Part shown: piece by piece, positions 59,115-64,000 of the stretch
Numbering within the stretch: the first letter of the stretch is position 1
Layout: each line of letters starts with the position of its first letter
NCBI RefSeq assembly: GCF_900107275.1
Contig: NZ_FNPI01000021.1
Span: forward strand, 1 to 64,000
Direction: 5' to 3'
DNA from: Evansella caseinilytica
GTDB lineage: Bacteria > Bacillota > Bacilli > Bacillales > Salisediminibacteriaceae
Length of the DNA: 64,000 bases
Notes under the pieces: generated by a model
What the model was told of the DNA's origin: nothing
Database searches by the model: none
What the model saw: only the letters and a program-made list of their open reading frames with translations
Position numbers and translations under genes: made by a program

Positions 59115-59152
59115 TGTAAGCATTTACATCGTTGGTTTGGCGTCAATATAAT
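59115..59152 (+). promoter_or_regulatory. Promoter of the second PTS locus with overlapping near-cre
   Basis: TTTACA (59123-59128), 18-bp spacer, TATAAT (59147-59152). TGTAAGCATTTACA (59115-59128) is a palindrome with cre arms but CA in place of the central CG, and it overlaps the -35. The palindrome AAGTTAATTAACTT (59161-59174) follows and may be a second operator. Confidence 0.65.
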
Positions 59153-59218
59153 GAAAATATAAGTTAATTAACTTGCGATGATTCAAAAATTGCACATGTG
59201 CAAAGGGTGTGAGCCTGC

Positions 59219-61333
59219 ATGATAGTCGACAAAAGGTGCACGCAAATGATTTCGATGTTATTGGCAGCAAATACCTGTGTTTCGGTAGAGGCACTTGCCG
59301 GCCGGCTGGGGGTTTCAAAACGAACGGTCTATTATGATATGAAAAAAATCAACGATTGGCTGAAAGACAAGAAGCTGACAGAAGTCAGAAAAAAGCATGG
59401 TAAAGGTTATTATTTAGAGGAAGCCGTGAAGGAAAAAGCGGAAGAAATGTTTGGCGGGATGGTGAAAATCGACTATATTTATTCCCCGGAAGAGCGTTTG
59501 GCGCTGATCGCGGTAAAGTTGCTGACGAGCACAGCACCTGTTTTTTTAGACGAGCTGATGGAAATTTGTCAGGTGAGCAAAGGGACTGCCTCTGCTGATT
59601 TAAAGGAATTGAAGCATCTGTTTTCTGAGGGCCAGCTGCGCATTGCATTTACAAGAAATCACGGCTATGTGATACACGGGCAGGAGACAAGGAAGCGTCA
59701 ACTGCTCGTGCATTATCTCTCGCAATTGATGGAAAACAAACATGGCTGGGAAGACATCTTCCGGCATATTCATCTTTCCTTTCATGATAATGACCTCAAC
59801 ACAGAAGGAATTTACGTTCATTTACAAAGCATAAAAGCGATTATCGCCGATTGTGAACAGGAATTGGCAAATGAATTTACGGATGAGATGGTACATCTGC
59901 TTGCATTGCAGTTAATCGTCATGATCCAGCGTTTGCTTCAGGGCTACCGCATCCGGATTGATCGGGAAGAGAGGAAAGCCCTGCGCTCCACACCGGAATA
60001 TCGCGCGGCTGTCAACATGGCAAGGAGGCTGGAGCATGTGTACCGGCTGTCGATTTCAGACAGCGAAATATGCTTTTTCACGATGCATCTCCTTGGATCG
60101 AAAGTGAACTATTCGGATTTGGAGGCGGCCCAAAACGATGAGATGGAAAAGCTGAAACAGGTTGTAAAGGAGATCATCCACATTTTTCAAAGCTATGCCT
60201 GCCTACTTATTCGCGATGTTTCCCGGTTTGAGGAAACGCTTTTCACCCATTTAAAACCGGCCTATTACAGAATCAAATACAATGTCAGTGCCAAGGACGG
60301 GAGCGCCCAAAAGTTGAAGGAGCATTTTAAGGAGATTTTCTGGCTGACGAAAAAGTCTGTTTCCCCGTTGGAGGATCTGCTTGGAAAAACGATTGCTGAT
60401 GCGGAAATAGCCTATATCGCCATGCATTTCGGCGGCTGGCTTCAACGGGCGGGGAAAAAACCGGTAAAACGGAAAAAAGCATTCATCGTTTGTGAAAATG
60501 GTCTGGGCACATCGAACATTCTATGGGGACAGCTGGAAAAGCTGATGACGACCGTTGACATTGCGGGGTGTATTTCCAAACGACAATACGAAAGCAAGGA
60601 GTATGAGGCCGATTACATTTTTTCGACGACATTTCTCACGCCGCAAAAACAGCCTGTTTTAGTCGTCAACCCAATATTATCCGATCAGGATAAACAGGCG
60701 GTATTGTCGTTCATCAACCAGGATGACGGTGCGGTACGTGCGCTGAAAACCCCGTCACCGGCTGACATTATGAACGCGGTGAGAAAGTACGCAACCATTC
60801 ATGATGAAAGGAAGCTGATGGAGGAGCTGACAGCTGTATATCAAGAGCATGCGGTTACGACAAAAAGGGAGGAAAAACCAGTGCTGAAGGAACTGCTGAC
60901 AAAAGAAATGATTCAATATCAAGAAACGGCAGGTGATTGGAAAGCGGCTATCCGCTTGGCAGCAGCGCCGTTAATAAAAAACGGCAGCATTACGCACGCG
61001 TATGTTCAAGCAATGATCGCCAATGTGGAAGAGCTCGGTCCGTATGTTGTCATTGCACCGGGTATTGCTTTGCCTCATGCAAGGCCGGAGCAGGGGGTGA
61101 ACAAGCTCGGCATGAGCCTGTTGCGGCTGAAGGAGAGTGTTTATTTCTCGGAACAGGAGAAGCATCGCGCGAGATTGATCATCGTTCTGGCTGCGGTAGA
61201 TAATGAAAAACATTTGCGGGCGCTGTCCCAGCTGATGACGATGCTTTCTGATGAAGCTGTGCTGCAGCAAATATTAACAGCCGAAAGCAGCGGGGAAATT
61301 ATTGGCTACATTGACCAATACTCATTGGTGTGA
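59219..61333 (+). CDS. PRD-containing PTS regulator (LicR/MtlR type) with EIIB and intact EIIA domain
   Basis: 704 residues, paralogous over its whole length to the regulator at 39267. N-terminal HTH 'RCTQMISMLLAANTCVSVEALAGRLGVSKRTVYYDMKKINDWL', second HTH 'LMEICQVSKGTASADLKELKHLFSEGQLRI', PRDs ('CFFTMHLLGSKVNYSD', 'IADAEIAYIAMHFGGWLQR'), an EIIB domain with Cys425 ('AFIVCENGLGTSNILWGQLE') and an EIIA domain with His620 in the canonical 'IALPHARPEQGVNKLGMSLLRL'. It is probably a DNA-binding activator whose activity depends on PTS phosphorylation. No free EIIA gene follows, so its EIIA domain may also supply the transporter. The ATG has a weak GGGTGTGAG site upstream. Confidence 0.92.
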   Translation: MIVDKRCTQMISMLLAANTCVSVEALAGRLGVSKRTVYYDMKKINDWLKDKKLTEVRKKHGKGYYLEEAVKEKAEEMFGGMVKIDYIYSPEERLALIAVKLLTSTAPVFLDELMEICQVSKGTASADLKELKHLFSEGQLRIAFTRNHGYVIHGQETRKRQLLVHYLSQLMENKHGWEDIFRHIHLSFHDNDLNTEGIYVHLQSIKAIIADCEQELANEFTDEMVHLLALQLIVMIQRLLQGYRIRIDREERKALRSTPEYRAAVNMARRLEHVYRLSISDSEICFFTMHLLGSKVNYSDLEAAQNDEMEKLKQVVKEIIHIFQSYACLLIRDVSRFEETLFTHLKPAYYRIKYNVSAKDGSAQKLKEHFKEIFWLTKKSVSPLEDLLGKTIADAEIAYIAMHFGGWLQRAGKKPVKRKKAFIVCENGLGTSNILWGQLEKLMTTVDIAGCISKRQYESKEYEADYIFSTTFLTPQKQPVLVVNPILSDQDKQAVLSFINQDDGAVRALKTPSPADIMNAVRKYATIHDERKLMEELTAVYQEHAVTTKREEKPVLKELLTKEMIQYQETAGDWKAAIRLAAAPLIKNGSITHAYVQAMIANVEELGPYVVIAPGIALPHARPEQGVNKLGMSLLRLKESVYFSEQEKHRARLIIVLAAVDNEKHLRALSQLMTMLSDEAVLQQILTAESSGEIIGYIDQYSLV

Positions 61334-61352
61334 AAAAAAGGAGGTAACAGGA

Positions 61353-61628
61353 ATGAAAAAAATCTTAGTTGTTTGCGGGAACGGATTGGGAAGCAGCTTT
61401 ATTGTTGAAATGAATGTCAAAGCCATCCTCAAGGAACTGGGGATCGAAGCGGAGGTATCCCACACAGATTTAACGACAAGTAAAACGGAAAGGGCGGATT
61501 ACTTTATTGGTTCCGCCGATTTGGTAGAGCACTTGGAAGATGGAACGAGAGAGGTTTTGAAGCTGAACAACATCATGGATAAACAGGAACTCAGACAGGT
61601 GATCGAGACGAAAATCAAGGAGGGTTAA
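61353..61628 (+). CDS. PTS EIIB component (UlaB/GatB type)
   Basis: 91 residues: 'MKKILVVCGNGLGSSFIVEMNVKAILKELGIEAEVSHTDLTTSKTERADYFIGSADLVEHL', with phosphocysteine Cys8 in the CGNGLGSS loop. The start at 61353 has AAGGAGG 8 nt upstream; an earlier in-frame ATG overlaps the regulator gene. Its stop codon abuts the EIIC start. It resembles the EIIB at 41853. Confidence 0.94.
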   Translation: MKKILVVCGNGLGSSFIVEMNVKAILKELGIEAEVSHTDLTTSKTERADYFIGSADLVEHLEDGTREVLKLNNIMDKQELRQVIETKIKEG

Positions 61629-63005
61629 ATGATGATAGATCTCATAATGAACGACATCCTTGGCACACCGGCCATTTTAGTCGGCTTGTTTGCATTAGTC
61701 GGTCTGCTCCTTCAACGTCAGGCGTTGGCGAACGTGGTTTCCGGCACTCTGAAAACGGTGATGGGCTTTGTCATCCTTGGAGCCGGAGCCAATGTTATCG
61801 TCGGTTCTCTGGACCATTTCGGCGCCATGTTCGAAAGCGCATTTCACATTCAGGGCGTGATTCCGAACAATGAAGCGATCGTCGCCCTGGCCCAGGACGC
61901 TTTCGGAGCAGAGACAGCGATGATCATGCTGTTCGGGATGATCGTCAATATATTATTAGCGAGAATAACACCGTTCAAATATATTTTTTTAACGGGGCAT
62001 CATACCATGTTTATGGCTTGCATGATCGCGGTCATTTTGACAACAGGGGGGATCAGCGGCGTTACTCTCATATTTATCGGCTCTGTTATTCTCGGATCGC
62101 TCATGGTCCTTATGCCTGCCCTGGTTGCGCCGTATACGAAAAAAATTACCGGCTCCGGGGACTTTACCGTAGGTCATTTCGGTTCCGTCGGCTACTTTGT
62201 GGCTGGCTTTGTCGGTGAAAAATTAGGCCGGGGTTCCAAGTCAGCCGAGGAGCTCCGAGTTCCGAAATCATTAGGCTTTCTGCGTGATACGTCCGTTGCA
62301 GTGTCCCTAACGATGTTTATTTTATTCTTTATCGTGGCGTTGTTCGCGGGACCGGCATTTATCGAAACGGAATTGAGCGGCGGATCGAATTTCCTCGTGT
62401 TTGCTTTCCTGCAAGGTTTAACCTTTGCTGCCGGAGTATATATTATTTTAGCCGGTGTCCGCATGCTGCTGGCAGAAATTGTCCCGGCATTTAAAGGAAT
62501 CGCCGATAAACTGGTGCCGAATGCCGTGCCGGCACTTGATTGCCCGTCCGTGTTTCCATTCGCTAACAATGCGGTTATCATCGGGTTCTTTTTCAGCTTC
62601 ATTGCGGGATTAATAAGTATGTTCCTATTGCCGGTTTTTGGTTTGCGTGTTATTGTTCCAGGGTTGGTGCCGCACTTTTTTACCGGGGCGGCTGCAGGGG
62701 TATTCGGCAATGCCACCGGCGGGAGACGTGGGGCTGTCCTTGGAGCGATGGCCAACGGCTTTTTAATCAGCTTTTTGCCGGCGCTGCTGTTGCCGGTGCT
62801 TGGAACGCTCGGATTTCAGGGAACGACCTTCGGGGATGCGGACTTCGGGGTCATTGGCATCATCCTTGGAAAACTCGTTGACTGGCTTTCCGCTCCGGCG
62901 TTGTTTATTGCTGTGATCCTTGCGATTCTTGCGGCTATCTTTGCGATCGCTTCCTATAAAGGGAAGGGCAACGCTACCGGGCAGCAAAAATACAGCAGTC
63001 ATTAG
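61629..63005 (+). CDS. PTS EIIC permease, UlaA/SgaT (ascorbate) family
   Basis: 458 residues, about 11-12 hydrophobic helices. 'NDILGTPAILVGLFALVGLLLQRQALANVVSGTLKTVMGFVILGAGANVIVGSL', 'IVNILLARITPFKYIFLTGHHTMFMACMIAVIL', 'LAEIVPAFKGIADKLVPNAVPALDCPSVFPFANNAVIIGF' and 'VPHFFTGAAAGVFGNATGGRRGAVLGAM' match the UlaA family and the EIIC at 42210. An ATGATG start follows the EIIB stop directly; the second ATG (61632) has the better 8-nt spacing from AAGGAGG. A repeat B element follows the stop by about 8 bp. The substrate is unknown. Confidence 0.93.
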   Translation: MMIDLIMNDILGTPAILVGLFALVGLLLQRQALANVVSGTLKTVMGFVILGAGANVIVGSLDHFGAMFESAFHIQGVIPNNEAIVALAQDAFGAETAMIMLFGMIVNILLARITPFKYIFLTGHHTMFMACMIAVILTTGGISGVTLIFIGSVILGSLMVLMPALVAPYTKKITGSGDFTVGHFGSVGYFVAGFVGEKLGRGSKSAEELRVPKSLGFLRDTSVAVSLTMFILFFIVALFAGPAFIETELSGGSNFLVFAFLQGLTFAAGVYIILAGVRMLLAEIVPAFKGIADKLVPNAVPALDCPSVFPFANNAVIIGFFFSFIAGLISMFLLPVFGLRVIVPGLVPHFFTGAAAGVFGNATGGRRGAVLGAMANGFLISFLPALLLPVLGTLGFQGTTFGDADFGVIGIILGKLVDWLSAPALFIAVILAILAAIFAIASYKGKGNATGQQKYSSH

Positions 63006-63012
63006 CCTTATA

Positions 63013-63424
63013 GATCGTGTTCAAAAAGGCAATGATTCCGCACGATGCGCCCAATTCCGCCTAAGTGCTGTCCACGTCCTATGGGCAACGACGGAATGTC
63101 ATCATCCTCCGTACCACTCACGTCCTGCGTCTGCGGTTACTCGACGCAAATTGACTCAATGAAGCACATTCAAGTTGCATTTGTGAGTAACAGCGGAATG
63201 TCGTCATCCTGACTCTGAGAAAACCACTCACAGTCGGCCTGAAAAGAATGCATCGGCTCCACTCATTGTCTCTTCCTCTGCTAGTAGAGAACCGACGTCT
63301 GTCCAAGTGCCATCGCGTGCGATGACACGATGAGACAGTTCGCAGTGTCTCAGTGAAGAACGGCTCATTGCTTCGTGTTTGTTCAAAAAGATAAAAAACG
63401 ATCTTTTTGAACAAACACTTATAT
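63013..63424 (+). repeat. Repeat family B, copy B10 (longest, complete form)
   Basis: About 410 bp: GATCGTGTTCAAAAAGGCAA, GCACGATGCGCCCAATTCCG, ACGACGGAATGTCATCATCC, TTGCATTTGTGAGTAACAGC, GAGAAAACCACTCACAGTCG, AAAGAATGCATCGGCTCCAC, TTGTCTCTTCCTCTGCTAGT, AAGTGCCATCGCGTGCGATG, CAGTGTCTCAGTGAAGAACG and the end hairpin TTTGTTCAAAAAGATAAAAA...CGATCTTTTTGAACAAACAC. It shows every module in order. Confidence 0.92.
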
Positions 63425-63677
63425 GTAATTAGAGAAAGCCTGAACAATTTCGGCTTTTTTTTGCCTGTAAAAATATTAAATTAGTGAGCGCGCCAATGGT
63501 CGCTTAATTTGAATAACGAGTGGTGAATAAAACACCAATTTATCTTTCCATGACTTTATTTAATGAAAGCAATTCGAATGAAATCTCTGTCTATTTACGA
63601 TCCTACAATACTATGTTAATAGTTATTTCTACCTAGAAAACTTGTTTTTTTCACAATGGGAATTGAAGGATAACAAG
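63425..63677. other. Intergenic region near the right edge
   Basis: About 250 bp, AT-rich. GCCTGAACAATTTCGGCTTTTTTTTGCC around 63440 has a T-run but only a short stem. No gene. Confidence 0.35.
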
Positions 63678-63995
63678 GTGTTAGACGAACTGCAAGCAGC
63701 TCCTGATGGACAAGGGAAAACAGCGGCTTTGGGATCAGTCGGTGTAGGGGCTTCTTTTTTTCTAAGACTGTTTATGGATTACTTGAATATGCCAACCTCA
63801 CGAATAACAAATGGCGTGATCCTAGTTTTTGCTTTAGTTGTTACTTTGCTTATTAGGCTTTATTACAGTAAGCTAAATAAACAAAATATAAGTAAAATAG
63901 TTGATGTGACACAATTAGAGACGGAAAAGCTCGTGATACGACCAACATCGATATTATATTTCTTTAAGTTCACAATATATTATGTCTTTTTTTAG
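63678..63995 (+). CDS. Short membrane protein, possibly frameshifted (tandem five-TM-like)
   Basis: 105 residues from a GTG at 63678 with AAGGA 7 nt upstream. The N-terminus 'LDELQAAPDGQGKTAALGSVGVGASFFLRLFMDYLNM' contains one hydrophobic segment and 'GVILVFALVVTLLIRLYYSKLN' another; a third starts at the end ('LYFFKFTIYYVFF'). This resembles the start of the tandem five-TM protein family of bacilli and staphylococci. The frame stops at 63995 just after a T7 run (TCTTTTTTTAGG), inside a hydrophobic segment, while another frame stays open to the window edge, so the true gene may continue after a shift. The call is tentative. Confidence 0.5.
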   Translation: MLDELQAAPDGQGKTAALGSVGVGASFFLRLFMDYLNMPTSRITNGVILVFALVVTLLIRLYYSKLNKQNISKIVDVTQLETEKLVIRPTSILYFFKFTIYYVFF

Positions 63996-64000
63996 GGATA

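Overview
The window is chromosomal DNA of a spore-former-type Bacillota, most likely a Bacillaceae species. Evidence is the purine-rich Shine-Dalgarno sequences with many GTG/TTG starts, sigma-A promoters, cre-type CcpA sites, PTS sugar systems, a FapA-type DUF342 protein, LPxTA cell-wall anchors and a LafA/LafB-like glycolipid pair. The genus cannot be fixed from the sequence alone. No rRNA, tRNA, CRISPR array, prophage or intact insertion sequence is visible.

Layout. 1-7.2 kb: a cut-off FtsX/MacB-type permease, a small secreted protein, a GH25 lysozyme, a three-PAS protein and a DUF342 protein. 7.2-10.6 kb: a minus-strand glycolipid operon (two glycosyltransferases and a flippase-like membrane protein). 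11.6-13.5 kb: uracil-DNA glycosylase and an aminoglycoside-phosphotransferase-fold kinase. 13.9-17.6 kb: glycerate use (cdaR, GntP permease, glycerate kinase) with cre sites. 18.1-22.6 kb: a MurNAc/cell-wall recycling operon (murQ-murP-mupG-murR) behind a near-consensus promoter. 23.1-24.9 kb: a small XRE regulator and two tandem paralogous membrane/winged-helix-like proteins, the first with a frameshift at an A7 run. 25.4-31.7 kb: two wall-anchored starch/pullulan enzymes. 31.8-34.5 kb: an ISL3 transposase remnant and a SIR2-like protein. 34.8-39 kb: UDP-glucose dehydrogenase, a secreted PPC-domain protein and an unknown protein.

39.3-46.8 kb is a seven-gene PTS operon: a PRD/EIIB/EIIA regulator, EIIA, EIIB, an UlaA-like EIIC, a phosphotriesterase-family lactonase-like protein, a creatininase-family hydrolase and a SIS-domain protein. 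It looks like a complete uptake and breakdown route for an unidentified sugar acid or amino-sugar derivative. 46.9-48.5 kb holds a divergent SigZ-type sigma factor and ArsM. 49.8-56.7 kb holds plsC and the ribose operon rbsRKD-A-C-B. 57-58.6 kb holds a coiled-coil protein and an LCM-type methyltransferase. 59.2-63 kb is a second, minimal PTS locus (regulator, EIIB, EIIC). A possible membrane protein starts at the right edge.

The most striking non-coding feature is a set of modular interspersed repeats (called A and B here) with shared GTTCAAAAAG/CTTTTTGAAC ends. They occur at least 15 times, sit at gene ends and inside the ribose operon, and in one case supply the end of a coding sequence. 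A third family (C), a 21-bp-arm palindrome (E) and a Bacillaceae-type element (D) are also present.
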